64,000 bases of DNA from Gordionus sp. m RMFG-2023 (GCF_954871325.1 NC_088777.1:52204002-52268001), one strand, 5' to 3'; counted from the stretch's first letter, positions 50,541 to 61,649 are shown. The notes: a model not told the origin generated them from the letters alone. Translations and numbers: made by a program.

Positions 50541-53049
50541 ACACCAAAACCACGCAGTTTAAGAAAATCACGCCGAGCACCGTTGATATTCAAAACGACG
50601 GCGCATTGCAGGATAATTTTTTTTTAGAATAATTTTTATATTCTATATATTTTCCTATGGTGTAAAGGTTTCTTAGGAGTATGACTGCTTGATTTTCAGG
50701 ATAGATTTAAACGCCTAAAAAATTTATAATTCGTTTGCTAAATAAAAAAAATAAAAATTACAGGAATATTATTATTCATATAGCAATAAGATGCAACTTA
50801 TGATTGAACAATATATATAAGACACCTTTTTACTATTTTTTTGAGTAAATTTTGCACTCCTCCATTTGCACTGTATATGAAATTTGAACTATTTTACGCC
50901 TAGCATTATATTATTAATTAATCTTTGAATAAGTTGTTTCAAAATGCAATTTATGCTATGAGCAGAAAGACTTTCTAGATCAATTATTCTTATAAAATTC
51001 TCTTGTATTTTTCCACAAAATAAATACCTATAAATTGAACTCAAATTTTCACAACCCGCTACATTTTTTTGTTTCAATCCACTTTGAGGCCAAAAAAAGT
51101 ATCTCACTTTCGTACTAATCTGTTGTATACAACTCGCATATAAAATATATATTTAAGTATAGTATACCTATATGGAATCATCACTTATTTCAGATTAACT
51201 TACCAACAGTTATTATATTTATCATAAAACTTTCGATTATTAGTATAAAGATATTTATATATATAATTATTGTGAATAATTTGGAGATAAAGAATTTTAA
51301 GGGCCATAAATAATTTATATAATTTACAATATTCATTTATATATTAGACGAGATTTGCCAATTAAATAAATATTTAAATAAATCGGTGTATTGTTCTTTT
51401 TTTGATCAAACGCATTTCAAATAGTGGGAACCATTAAACAGTTGGGGTAGAAAGAGATAGGGTTAAGGTCCAGAATGCATTTCGACCTTTTATAAAACAT
51501 CAAATGTGGTGCCAAATTCTTATAATTTTAAAATTCTACTATCGCATAATATTTATACATTTCTGATATGTATCTCAATCTTTTTAAGCAAAGGTTGTTA
51601 AAATGATAAATAGAAACTAGTTAAATTTTAAGTTTAAAAATATATTCGTATGATTCTATATAAAATGAATACAGAAAAATTATAATTTATTGATATATTT
51701 TAAAATATTCTAGTAAATTATTATTCTCTTGGTAAATTTACTCAAAATAATAAAAAATGAACCATATAAAATTTTATCTGTTAATAGTTGAAAGATGGAC
51801 ATATATGAGTAATAATGATTTATTTTTCTCTCATATCGCCTATTATTTTTAATCGTTATTTTATAATGATATGTATGCTTATGATATAAAGTAAAACTTC
51901 CATATAATGACCATTCGAGTCAGTTTTATCTTGACAATGTAATTGAGATAAAATACATGACTCACGACAATACAGAGAATAAATTTAAATAGGCATTATC
52001 AGAATTTAATATAGCACAATTGATAATATATTATCAATTATAAAGTCAGAAGATTTCATATAAATATACAATATCTATGTCTAAAATAGTAATATAGTCA
52101 TTTTTGTGACCCTGAACTCGTTTATTTCCAAATTTCGGAAAATTTCAAGACATGTCGCCTAAAAAAATATCTATTTTTTTATTTACCACTTTTATAATAT
52201 GAATCAATATTTCTAAATATTATTCTCTAAAATATTATCCATTTTTATTTGAGCTGTGGTCCGGATATTATAAATTTGTATTACAAATATTCCCTTTCAA
52301 AACAGAATAGTACCGTTTATATTTAAAGTATTTTATTTTTTAACATCACAATCAATCATATATATTAGAGTTGTTAAAGTAACTAGCTCTCTCTCCTACT
52401 TCTAAAAAGAGCTTCCCGTTACTAATTTTTTAAAAGGACCTAGGTCCCTCTCTAAGTAATGCACTGCTTTAATTTTCTTTTGAAATTACAAAACAAGATC
52501 ATATTATTTTATCAAATATTTTATTTATGTAAATTGATATATCAAAACAATTATAATTTTTATTATCTTTTAAAAGTAAAAATTTATTTTATAAATTTTA
52601 ATCTAACTTACAATCACGCCATCTCTTAATACTAAACAGACTTTTATCAAAAGCATTAGAGGGAAGCTGGATATTGTATTTTATAAGAATATTTTTTACT
52701 TCAGGAAATTTATCAAGAATAGTAATTTTGGTATCATTATTTTTTAAAAATTGTCAAAAATATTACATTTTTGTGATCAATTTCAAGGAATCCTGAAAAA
52801 TCTACCAAATCGTTGCAGGGTTCTCTAGAACTAGCGCCTATTATGTTTCAGGTTTTCCTAAAAAATTAATTAATTTATATTTTAGTTCTATATTTTGAGC
52901 CTTTTTTGATCCATTTCTAATTTAATTTAAATGCAGGGTGGATAATAACCGAAATAATATTTTCATTATATTAAACATTTGAAAATCTGCAATAAAATTA
53001 TTTAAATAGATTTATTATTTTTATATTATAAAAATTATAACTACCGCGT
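50541..53049. other. AT-rich spacer with two small GC-bearing islands
   Basis: No supported gene. At 50,550-50,625 there is an island (AAATCACGCCGAGCACCGTT, AACGACGGCGCATTGC) unlike its surroundings. At 52,380-52,470, words like AAAGTAACTAG and CCCGTTACTAAT plus GGACCTAGGTCC look like a degenerate GTAAC-type patch. A 72-codon minus frame at 50.9-51.1 kb is not supported. Confidence 0.5.
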
Positions 53050-53350
53050 TTATTAGAGACTCTACATCGTTAGCAAAGCTCTAACTCTGCTGAGTTTAAT
53101 TTTAAAGTAAGCCTAATAATAGTCGGAGTTAAGAAACCCATATTCATACTCGCCTGGGAATTTTTTCCAAAGGTTCCATAAAAGTTTATTTGTTTCAATA
53201 AGATAACGATTATATTAATATTTACTTGGCTATACACTTTAATAAATTTAAGTTCTTTATGGTTAAAGTGTATAAGCCCAATGTTATCACATAACAACTC
53301 ATCAAGATCTTTTTGTTTATCACTTAATATTTTATTTAGCAAAATCATGA
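53050..53350 (-). mobile_element. degraded reverse transcriptase element, C-terminal piece E3
   Basis: A 92-codon minus frame contains ILSDKQKDLDELL and, near its end, GFLTPTIIRLTLKLNSAEL. Both fit the region after the RT domain in this element family (S-D-K-Q ... W-x-x-x-P ... L-N-x-x-E-L). The same LSDKQLRVAID word occurs at the very end of the window on the plus strand. It is a fossil fragment. Confidence 0.45.
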
Positions 53351-53559
53351 TTCATAATGAGAATTCCATCTTGACACATAATAAACATTTATTTCGCTCT
53401 AATATTCGTTACAATAGGATCAAACTCTTTTAGAAGAGAAATTTTTTGTATGATGGAAATAGAAATTCGTTTTCTTCCCCTAGCAAATTATTAACACCAT
53501 TAATCAAAATAATATCAAACAAAATAATCAAGACGACATAGACGGAACAATTAAAATAT

Positions 53560-53960
53560 CATCTTTAAACAATAAACCTGCTCCTTTAACCCGGGAGCAT
53601 TGCAGCTCCTTAACTTTATCGTAGAACTTCCATACCGAATCTACTCATTCCTAAAGACCATCAAATATTAATTATTGTTAGTGAGTGATAAAATCCCCAA
53701 TGCTATATTCCATCAGAAGAAACTAAGCAGTCGACCTCGATTATCTTAGACGTTTCTAATCTCCAATACTTAACAAATTTAAAAATCTTCTCATAGTTCA
53801 CTCAAAATTTTATGAACAATTTTGTCTCAATAGAGTATTTCACAAGGGGGCCCATTAGAGCCTCTTTTATTTTGTTTTGGAATTCATAATTTACTAGCCC
53901 AACCAAAATTTGAACTTAGATCTAAATTCTGGGTATTTAAACATGGAACAATATATACCT
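53560..53960 (+). mobile_element. degraded reverse transcriptase element, RT piece E4
   Basis: Plus-strand translation gives PGALQLLNFIVELPYRIYSF and, after several breaks, GGPLEPLLFCFGIHNLLAQ near 53,850-53,905, corresponding to the Q-G-D-P-x-x-P-L-L-F motif of reverse transcriptases. It lies tail to tail with E3 on the other strand. It is old and broken. Confidence 0.5.
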
Positions 53961-53964
53961 AAAA

Positions 53965-54190
53965 CGAATTTTTCAATTCGATTTTATATGATTCGATTCG
54001 TATTTTTCGAATATAAATAACAAACATATTCAATTCGAATTGAATAAGAATAAAGAAATATTATTATTCGTCGAATAATTTTTTATCTATTATTCAATCG
54101 AATTTTACCAAAATTATTCGTATATTTTCATAAATTTATCATATATATTCAAAATTATTTATAAATATTCGAAACTTTTCGTAATAAAAC
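53965..54190. repeat. degenerate ATTCG/CGAAT satellite patch
   Basis: ATTCG and CGAAT words alternate irregularly for about 225 bases (for example TTCAATTCGATTTTATATG, then GATTCGATTCG, then CAATTCGAATTG), so the sequence is locally self-complementary. This is the second kind of one-word degenerate patch after 1,476-1,608. Confidence 0.8.
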
Positions 54191-54523
54191 TTATTCAGAA
54201 ATATATAAAATTATTTTTAAGTTACGTAACATTTAATTTTTTAACCTTTATTTCTACCTATATAAATCACTTTTAAATTGTAATAATCTATTTTTTTTAG
54301 AGTTTGAAAAACAAAAATCTCAAGATATTTTTTAAAGATGAAAGATTTTATTTTACCTAAAATTCCAAATTAATTTAGTAAAAAAAACTTTATAAGTAAA
54401 CCTTTTATAATTTTCTTGCACAAGAAATTTTTTAAGTGAAATCGCAGATTTTAAAAAAAAAATATTCAAAGATTCATACAAAAAAATTTTTAAGATTTTT
54501 CATACTCTAATTTTTACAATTTA

Positions 54524-54537
54524 TTTTATATTTTTAA
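54524..54537 (+). repeat. left target-site duplication of the LINE
   Basis: TTTTATATTTTTAA, identical to 57,723-57,736 and directly abutting the element start. Confidence 0.9.
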
Positions 54538-54546
54538 TCGCCGGGG

Positions 54547-54640
54547 TGGCCTAATGGGTAAGATGTAGGCTTGGAAACACGAGCATGAACAAGGACGCGG
54601 GTTCAATCCTGGTAAGAACCATAAAAACTTTCAAGTTTTT
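54547..54640 (+). promoter_or_regulatory. tRNA-like Pol III promoter and T5 run at the LINE 5' end
   Basis: A box TGGCCTAATGGG at 54,547-54,558 and B box GGTTCAATCCT at 54,600-54,610, then TTTTT at 54,636-54,640. The same three parts occur in both SINE A copies. The T-run would be expected to stop Pol III before the ORF, so full-length LINE RNA probably needs another polymerase or read-through. Confidence 0.6.
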
Positions 54641-54759
54641 CTTCGATGACTGATGTGTAAAGACATATGGTATGATGAATTTCGGAGCTTAGAGATGACA
54701 CCCCGGTCACCGACAGGCCTGGACAGCCGGGTGCTAAGGATACCTGTCCAATAAACAAA

Positions 54760-57696
54760 ATGAAGGACACAAATGAAAATATGAATATGAAAGCTAGGGC
54801 GTTCCCTCCATGCGACGCGCAGGGTGTAGACCTCCATCCTGTGAAAAATAAACTAAAGGTCAAAGCAAAGAAGACAAGACTGGCAAGTTTGAATATTGGG
54901 ACGCTTAAAGGTAAGACGAGAGAATTGGCATCAATGTTGAACAGGAGAAAAGTTGATATAGCGTGCAAACAAGAGACGAAATGGAAAGGACAGAAGACTT
55001 TGATGATTGGAGATGGGTATAAATTGTACTATAATGGACTTGTTAGCAATAGGAACGGTGTCGGCATCATCCTCAGTCAAGATCTAACCTCCTCAGTTGT
55101 AGAAGTCAACAGGATCTCTGATAGACTAATGAAGATAAAACTCTGCATTGGTCAATCAATACTACACATCCTATCAGTATATGCTCCTCAAACGGGTTGC
55201 AAGGAAGAAGAGAAAGATGACTTTAGAGCTATCCTTGATGAAGCCGTAATGGAAATCCCTAAGGATGACCTAGTCATAATTGGTGGTGACTTAAATGCGC
55301 ATGTGGGGAAAGCAAGAGATAGCTACAAAAGGCATCATGGTGGTTTTGGATACGGAGAAAGAAATGATGAAGGAGAGCACGTACTGAAATTTGCGCAAGC
55401 CTTCGACCTTGCCTTAACCAACACCTACTATAGGAAAAAAGATAGTCATTTAATAACATATGAAAGTGGTACTAGGAAAACACAGATAGATTACATGCTA
55501 ATCTCTCGCAGAAGATTAAAAGATGTAATAGACTGCAAAGTCATCCCAGGAGAAGATATCGCCGCGCAACACAAGCTACTAATCATGGATTTACAAATCT
55601 CAAATAAATCCACTCAAAATAAGATAAAACTGGAACCATGCATCAAATGGGGCAAATTAAAAACAATGACAGATGCCTTTGCAATCAATGCAAACATTGA
55701 AACAATAAATTGCTCACAAGTCAGTGAAAAAATATGGACAGACCTTTCATCCAGATTAATAGACACTGCAAAATCGACGCTAGGCTTGACAAGAGGAGGC
55801 AACAAATCACACAAAGAACTATGGTGGTGGAATCAAGAGGTACAAACCACTATACAGGAGAAAAAAGCCCTTTATAAAATATGGTACAAATCCAAAAATG
55901 CAGATGACAAGTCAAGATACAAAAAATCCAAGAGATTAGCTACAAAGGCGGTGGCTAGGGCCAAATCTATGGCATACGATGACATGTACGAAGATCTACA
56001 TACCAAAGAAGGGCAAAATAAAATATACAGATTAGCCAAACAGCGAGAAAAGAATTCTAGGGATATAAACGGAGCTCCGAAAGTAATCAAAAATAAAGAT
56101 GGGAAATTGATAATAAAGGAAAAAGAAATAATGAATAGATGGAAAGAATATTTTCAGGAGCTTCTCAACTTTAATTCCCACATATTGCATCTCGACGAAC
56201 ACTCCCCTTGTCAGAACCTTGTACAACCTATAACAGAACAAGAAATAATCACATGCCTCAAGCATATGAAAAACAACAAAGCTAGGGGTCCAGACGATAT
56301 TCCAATAGAAAGCCTTAAAGCACTAGGAGATGATGGAATACATCTCCTCACAAATCTGTACAATAAAATACTTGGAAATGAAGAGGTCCCCCAAAAATGG
56401 AGGCAGAGCTATCTAGTTCCTATCTTCAAAAATAAAGGGGATCCACACAATTGTCAAAATTACAGGGGCATAAAACTAATGTCACACTGTCTAAAACTAT
56501 ACGAAAAAATAATAGAAAAAAGATTAAGAGATATAATCGAAATAGGAGAGACACAGTTTGGCTTTATGCCTGGAAGATCAACAACCGATGCTATCCATGC
56601 AATTAGGCAAATGAGTGAAAAATACAGGGAAAAGAACAAAAAGCTACACATGGTCTTTCTCGATCTAGAAAAGGCCTTTGATAGAATCCCAAGAAAACTT
56701 ATCTGGTGGGCGCTACGCCACAAAAAAGTTCCCGAAAAATATATAAGAATAATAGAGGATATGTATATGGGACATACAACAATGGTCCGTAGCACAACAG
56801 GTACTTCAGCAGGCTTTACAATAGCCGAAGGAGTTCATCAAGGGTCGGCTCTCAGCCCACTTCTCTTCATTACAGTAATAGATGTATTAGCACAGTCTAT
56901 ACCTCAAACAGTCCCGTGGAATATGATATTTGCAGATGATATTGTGATACTTGCCGAATCCAAGGATGAAATGAAAGAAAGGTTAGTGAATTGGATAAAT
57001 ATCCTAGAAACGCACGGATTAAAAGTAAATAGAGAAAAGACGGAGTATATGGTGATAGGAGGAGATGAAACGGAGAGTATTGATATAAATGATTGGCAGA
57101 TATCCGCAATTGAAAGCTGCAAATATTTGGGCTCCACTATACAAACAAACGGCACAATAGAAAAAGAGATAAAGAATAAGATTAATCAAGGGTGGTTAAA
57201 GTGGAGATCTTTATCTGGAGTGCTATTTGACAAAAGAATCCCACACAAATTAAAGGGAAAAATTTACAGTTCCATAGTACAACCAACTATTCTATATAGT
57301 TCGGAAACATGGCCAACCAAAGAATCAGACGAGAGAAGTCTACAAACTATGGAGATGAGAATGCTGAGGATGATTGCTGGGGTAACAAGAAAGGATAAGG
57401 TGCGCAGTACAAGAATACTAAATAGTTTAAAGGTAGTGCCCATTAAGACTAAGTTAATGGTAAACAGACTTAGGTGGTATGGGCACACAATGAGAAGGCC
57501 TATGAACTACATAGGAAATAAAGTTGAAAGATTGGAAGTGATGGGCAAACGTAAAAGAGGAAGGCCAAAACTTCAATGGGGCCATAAAGTTAGAGCCAAT
57601 ATAAAGAAGTATAAAATAGATAAAAGAGATTGTACGAATAACATAAAGTGGAGAGAGATGTTGAAGGAGCTTACCACCAGAAAAGGTGAAAGCTAA
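54760..57696 (+). CDS. LINE endonuclease/reverse transcriptase, 978 aa, intact
   Basis: The protein nicks target DNA and reverse-transcribes LINE RNA at the nick. Residues about 38-280 form an APE-type endonuclease: N45 (LNIGTL), E72 (KQETKW), Y141, D177 and N179 (GGDLNAHVG), D244 (QIDYML) and H271 (AAQHK). Residues about 490-770 form the reverse transcriptase: KARGPDDIP, QFGFMPGRST, D635 (MVFLDLEKAFDRIP), GVHQGSALSPLLF and the catalytic FADD at 724-727, then GLKVNREKTEYM. The C-terminus has RLRWYGHTMRR and KRKRGRPKLQW, typical of RTE proteins. The ATG directly follows the tRNA-like head; in-frame ATGs at codons 8 and 10 are alternatives. No ORF1, as expected for RTE. Many short frames on the minus strand here are shadows. 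Confidence 0.95.
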   Translation: MKDTNENMNMKARAFPPCDAQGVDLHPVKNKLKVKAKKTRLASLNIGTLKGKTRELASMLNRRKVDIACKQETKWKGQKTLMIGDGYKLYYNGLVSNRNGVGIILSQDLTSSVVEVNRISDRLMKIKLCIGQSILHILSVYAPQTGCKEEEKDDFRAILDEAVMEIPKDDLVIIGGDLNAHVGKARDSYKRHHGGFGYGERNDEGEHVLKFAQAFDLALTNTYYRKKDSHLITYESGTRKTQIDYMLISRRRLKDVIDCKVIPGEDIAAQHKLLIMDLQISNKSTQNKIKLEPCIKWGKLKTMTDAFAINANIETINCSQVSEKIWTDLSSRLIDTAKSTLGLTRGGNKSHKELWWWNQEVQTTIQEKKALYKIWYKSKNADDKSRYKKSKRLATKAVARAKSMAYDDMYEDLHTKEGQNKIYRLAKQREKNSRDINGAPKVIKNKDGKLIIKEKEIMNRWKEYFQELLNFNSHILHLDEHSPCQNLVQPITEQEIITCLKHMKNNKARGPDDIPIESLKALGDDGIHLLTNLYNKILGNEEVPQKWRQSYLVPIFKNKGDPHNCQNYRGIKLMSHCLKLYEKIIEKRLRDIIEIGETQFGFMPGRSTTDAIHAIRQMSEKYREKNKKLHMVFLDLEKAFDRIPRKLIWWALRHKKVPEKYIRIIEDMYMGHTTMVRSTTGTSAGFTIAEGVHQGSALSPLLFITVIDVLAQSIPQTVPWNMIFADDIVILAESKDEMKERLVNWINILETHGLKVNREKTEYMVIGGDETESIDINDWQISAIESCKYLGSTIQTNGTIEKEIKNKINQGWLKWRSLSGVLFDKRIPHKLKGKIYSSIVQPTILYSSETWPTKESDERSLQTMEMRMLRMIAGVTRKDKVRSTRILNSLKVVPIKTKLMVNRLRWYGHTMRRPMNYIGNKVERLEVMGKRKRGRPKLQWGHKVRANIKKYKIDKRDCTNNIKWREMLKELTTRKGES

Positions 57697-57722
57697 AAGA
57701 GAAAAAAAAAAAAAAAAAAAAA

Positions 57723-57736
57723 TTTTATATTTTTAA
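57723..57736 (+). repeat. right target-site duplication of the LINE
   Basis: TTTTATATTTTTAA, identical to 54,524-54,537 and immediately after the A tail. Confidence 0.9.
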
Positions 57737-57949
57737 AGATTTATAACAATTAATATTAGGGTACAGATTCCCAAGTCATTTTAAGATAGAAATTATTATA
57801 TTTCGAATAATATAACTATATATATTTATTAATTTATATTTTTCAATAATCATCTCCTACTTCTTAACAAATACATATTTAGCCTCCAAATCTAATGAGA
57901 AATCTTTGGCGTTTGTAATATTCGCATTTTAGAATATAATCGAAATATT

Positions 57950-58575
57950 TTCTGTCCCGTGTTTTTCTAATTTTAGCAGATAAAATTACAAATATTTAAG
58001 GCATTGAGCTGATGCCTTTGTTGTTACGATTTATTAATACAAAAAATAATAATATGAAAGAAATGTTTCTGCAGTTTATTCAGAATAACGAGGTCCACAT
58101 TAACATTTGTAATATTTGAGAATTTTAAAAAATTTAAAGTGAAAACATAATCGACAACTAAATTCTGTCTCCATATTTCTCCATTTTAGCAGATGAACTT
58201 CAAATATTGCAGCATTAAGTAGATAGCATTGTGTATGTATCGACAATTCATTCCTATTTCAAGTATAACTGCATCAACCTCAGTTGGAATAATATCTGAG
58301 AATTCTAAAAAAGGTAATAACGAATCTCTTGATAAAATAATATTTTCAATTTTTTTTGTTAAATATAAATTTGATACATGGACAAGGGTAGAATAGAGTC
58401 CAACGTAAAGGTTCGCTATAAACTAATCATTGCATTTATGAAGCTAGAAATGTCTATTAAAAATGCACTAACTGAAATAGCAAAATGGAATGAACGAGAT
58501 ATTTCATCAGAAGCAGAAAGATTACTGGACACGATATATCAACCAAATTATTTTAAGATTAGAATGTATCAATAA
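57950..58575 (+). pseudogene. hAT/ZMYM1-type (DUF4371-like) transposase remnant
   Basis: LMPLLLRFINTKNNNMKEMF (near 58,010-58,070) matches the V-I-R-F/Y-V-D ... I-x-E-x-F-L pattern that opens the RNase H-like region of DUF4371/ZMYM1-type hAT proteins. A second, shorter version of the same segment follows at about 58,175-58,300, starting at the same TTTTAGCAGAT word. The 65-codon frame at 58,378-58,575 (MSIKNALTEIAKWNERDISS, EAERLLDTI) fits the later helical region of the same family. The middle is missing and the pieces are out of frame with each other. This hAT type differs from that in the tandem array. Confidence 0.5.
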
Positions 58576-61305
58576 ATTGTATAATTACATAGATATTTTG
58601 TGCAATCTATTTCAAAAAATATGATATAGATTAAATTGAAACTATGAGAATAGCCGAAATATTGTATTGGAACTTAAACTAATTAGGACACAAAGATAAC
58701 AAATTTCATGAATAGATATAATATTGAAGGGCAGAGCTCTTCTATTAATTTTATATTTGTCTACTTAACTTACACCAAGGTAAACCAATCGTTCTCATTG
58801 GAAAATAAGTAGATTAATACTAGTTAATAAATATTTTATCACCTTTTAGATACTATTTTAACTCAAATGAATCAGTTTCTGGTCAGGCATCACTTACAAA
58901 TGAACAAATATTTTTCTTTTACAAACTACCTTTTAGTGATTCATATAATATTATATAATGAGCATATTTTATATTAGTTTATTATAAATTATCTATGTTT
59001 TATTATCACTAGTTCTAATAAAATTCAAAATATTCAAAAATAACTAAAAGAATAAGTTTTAAAAATTTAGATTATCTTTTAACATAAGGTATACTCTCAG
59101 TTAAAGAATGCTATGGGAAAACCTGTTTACGCTTTCTAGAGCGGACAAAATTAGAAGATAATAAATAACCTTGAGGGAGAATTCCATAACAGAGCAATTC
59201 ATCATGGGTGGTTGACCATACCTGGGCAACATAATCTTGGCTTTGACTTTTAGGAATTGGAAGCTAATGTAATTTTACTTTTACATTCTTGCTTTAGGCC
59301 ATGTGATAAATCATCTTTTGACCAAATCTTTTCTGAAAATTATGACCAGCTCTTTGCCAAATATGCTTTTTACTTATTTTATTAGGCAAAATTATAATCA
59401 AAGGCAAAATATTATAATTTTTCAACAAAAATCAACCTCCTTTTATTAAATTTTAAAAAATATTCCCCTTTAATTGATAGAAAATTAATCAGAATCGTCC
59501 TCAATAGAATTTTTACAAAACTATTATGATAAATTTTAAATATTTTTTTTTCTAAAATGAAAAAATAATTTTACTAGTAAACATGGGATTCTAATAGACT
59601 TGGAAATTAATTTTATTCTTAGTACTATGAAAACAAAAGTAGTCTTTATATGGAACGTCATTGTTTTTAAATATAATATTTAAAATTAATTTTATATGCC
59701 TAAATCATTTTTAATTCAATTTATAAATATAAAAGACTTAATCAATTCAAGTATGATAATTTAAATTATTACATATATAGAATTTACAGTTGTATATTTT
59801 AACTTAGATGTCTATTATTAAAAGCTACCTAACCTAATTGTCCGAGATCTTCAAACAGGGCCAAAACTTATAATTTTTCTTTTAGGAGTAGGGGTATTGG
59901 GGGAGGAAAAAATTAATTTGTGCTTATTTTGATTTGAAATTGCATTAATAAATTGACAAGAAATTAGATATTTCAATTTTACGTCATTTTTTGAGGAAAC
60001 ATTAGAATGTAGTTTCAGCCCAGCTTGCAAGCCTAATTATCTATCATTAATCCGGCCCGATAAAAATTAAAAAAAGAAAAAATTTTTTTGATCTCACTTT
60101 CTCTGAATTTTTAAAAATTTATAATCATTTTACAATCAGGTTGTGTGATAAGGATATCATTTAGTCATTCGGAATATTTTGATTATATTTTAATAAATTA
60201 TTAGAATTGGAAATTTGAGAAGAGAGTGTAAATGTATAACTACACTATTAGATTACTGAAACATCACCATAGAAATATAAAACCAGCCATGTTTGTGGCA
60301 CCATTTACAAAAAATATTAGTGGTACATTCCCTTTCTATTCTTTCTTTCTTGTCAATTGATTAGAAATTATAAAATATTTTCAAAATAAATGAGAAAACT
60401 TTTTTAAAAGTAGTATATGGTGTTTACATTTAATATTTTTTTCTACCATATTTGCCAATAAAATTATTTTAAGCTGTTTATTGATAAAATATATTATATA
60501 TTTTTTCAGAGACTTACATGAATCACTCATAGTCTGAATCTAATCCGAGTCTGCCGTAGGACTCGAACAGAATTTACAAGCTTTTTTTAAGGAAATTAAA
60601 ATTGTGAGATTAATTTTTTGGGGGTTTGAGGTAAAAATTATAATAAGTGTATATATAATTCATTCTTAAAATTTTAGTCGTCAAATATATATATTCTAAC
60701 ATTACCTAAAACCTTCGGTATTGCTCATAGTCTTTGTAATTAATTAATCAGTTTAAAGTCGACAAATTAGAATTAAGTTTTTAATTTTTTTTATTAAATT
60801 ATAATAAACAGGCCTTTCTAAAGAAACAAGTAAATTTATATTTTGATTCAAAATACCATTTTGCATATGTCAGGCTAAGGATTACTACACTTGCTCTCGT
60901 CAAAAATATGACATATAATAGAAAATTTTTTTTTTTTTAAAAACTGATTTCATTGTCTATATTTTTTTCTAAATAAAATTAAAGTCTTTACCAGATCTAT
61001 TTGGCGAATAATTCAATCGCATATGTTTTTGTATTAGATATCAAGTAAAAAATTGAGCATTGTAAATTAGTTATAATAATTTTCAATACTTTAAGCTTCT
61101 GCACCTCAAAAATATTATTATCTCCTTACCCCTTGTATTTTGTAATAATCTTTATATTTATTTATTATAAGTTATATTTTTCAAATGAATGGAATACTCT
61201 AATATATTAACTTTATCTTTATCTACCAACTCTCATTTAAGGATGGTCAGAATAAGTATTGTGTCACGCCCTTTCCTAAAATATTTGCTCATACTTTATT
61301 TACAG
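58576..61305. other. AT-rich spacer, nothing recognised
   Basis: Scattered GC-bearing words (near 59,130-59,250 and 60,535-60,570) but no frame, repeat or RNA gene I can support. A first exon for the candidate at 61,306 was sought here and not found. Confidence 0.45.
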
Positions 61306-61550
61306 GGTTGCCATATCTTGTCATAACCTTTTACTCAAATGTAACAGCTTTTTGTGCCGATAAAGAGGGTGAATTTCGGAAAAAGGGAATGTGCAATGAT
61401 GGATTATTAGTTTTGAATGAAAACTTTATCTGTTTTAGAAATAATTATGGATTCTCAAGATATCTAGTTAGTAATATAGGGGTAACTTTAAATAACTTGG
61501 TTAAAAAATTGCAATCCGAAGATTCAATTGTAGTTAAGAATTTTTATTAA
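61306..61550 (+). CDS. candidate terminal exon of a small Cys-containing secreted protein
   Basis: An acceptor (ACTTTATTTACAG, ending 61,305) precedes an open stretch of 80 codons to the TAA at 61,548-61,550. The stretch needs one base from an upstream exon (G|GG), matching the phase-1 donors of the signal-peptide exons elsewhere. It starts at TTG with no suitable ATG before residue 29 (MCNDG), so it is best read as a 3' exon. Residues: TAFCADKEGEFRKKGMCNDG, FICFRNNYG, NNLVKKLQSED; three Cys. Base composition is richer than the flanks. An AATAAA follows at 61,640. A weak resemblance to the exon at 6,209 is noted. Family unknown. Confidence 0.4.
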
Positions 61551-61639
61551 TAATTAGTTATAACTTTAAAAGCCCAAGTTATTAATAACTTTATTATGGA
61601 TCGGTTGTAAAACAAAATCTTATAAAATGTGATGATAAT

Positions 61640-61645
61640 AATAAA
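61640..61645 (+). terminator. possible polyadenylation signal
   Basis: AATAAA 90 bases after the stop of the candidate exon at 61,306-61,550. The word is frequent by chance in this composition. Confidence 0.25.
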
Positions 61646-61649
61646 ATCG

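Larger units (their letters stand above)
54538..57722 (+). mobile_element. full-length RTE-type LINE with tRNA-like head
   Basis: About 3,185 bp between two identical 14-bp repeats. It has a 222-bp 5' region, a single ORF with endonuclease and reverse transcriptase, almost no 3' UTR, and a 21-A tail. A single ORF, the EN-RT order, a short C-terminus and the small overall size fit the RTE clade. The 5' region starts TCGCCGGGGTGGCC and carries tRNA-like A and B boxes, which is unusual for a LINE and is shared with SINE family A. With perfect flanking repeats and an uninterrupted ORF it looks recently inserted and possibly still active. Confidence 0.93.

Noticed and set aside
55274-57488. Numerous short minus-strand frames under the LINE
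   Set aside because: All are shadows of the 978-codon plus-strand ORF.
61308-61550. A stand-alone gene starting at 61,308
   Set aside because: The first codon is TTG and an acceptor sits directly upstream, so it reads better as a 3' exon.
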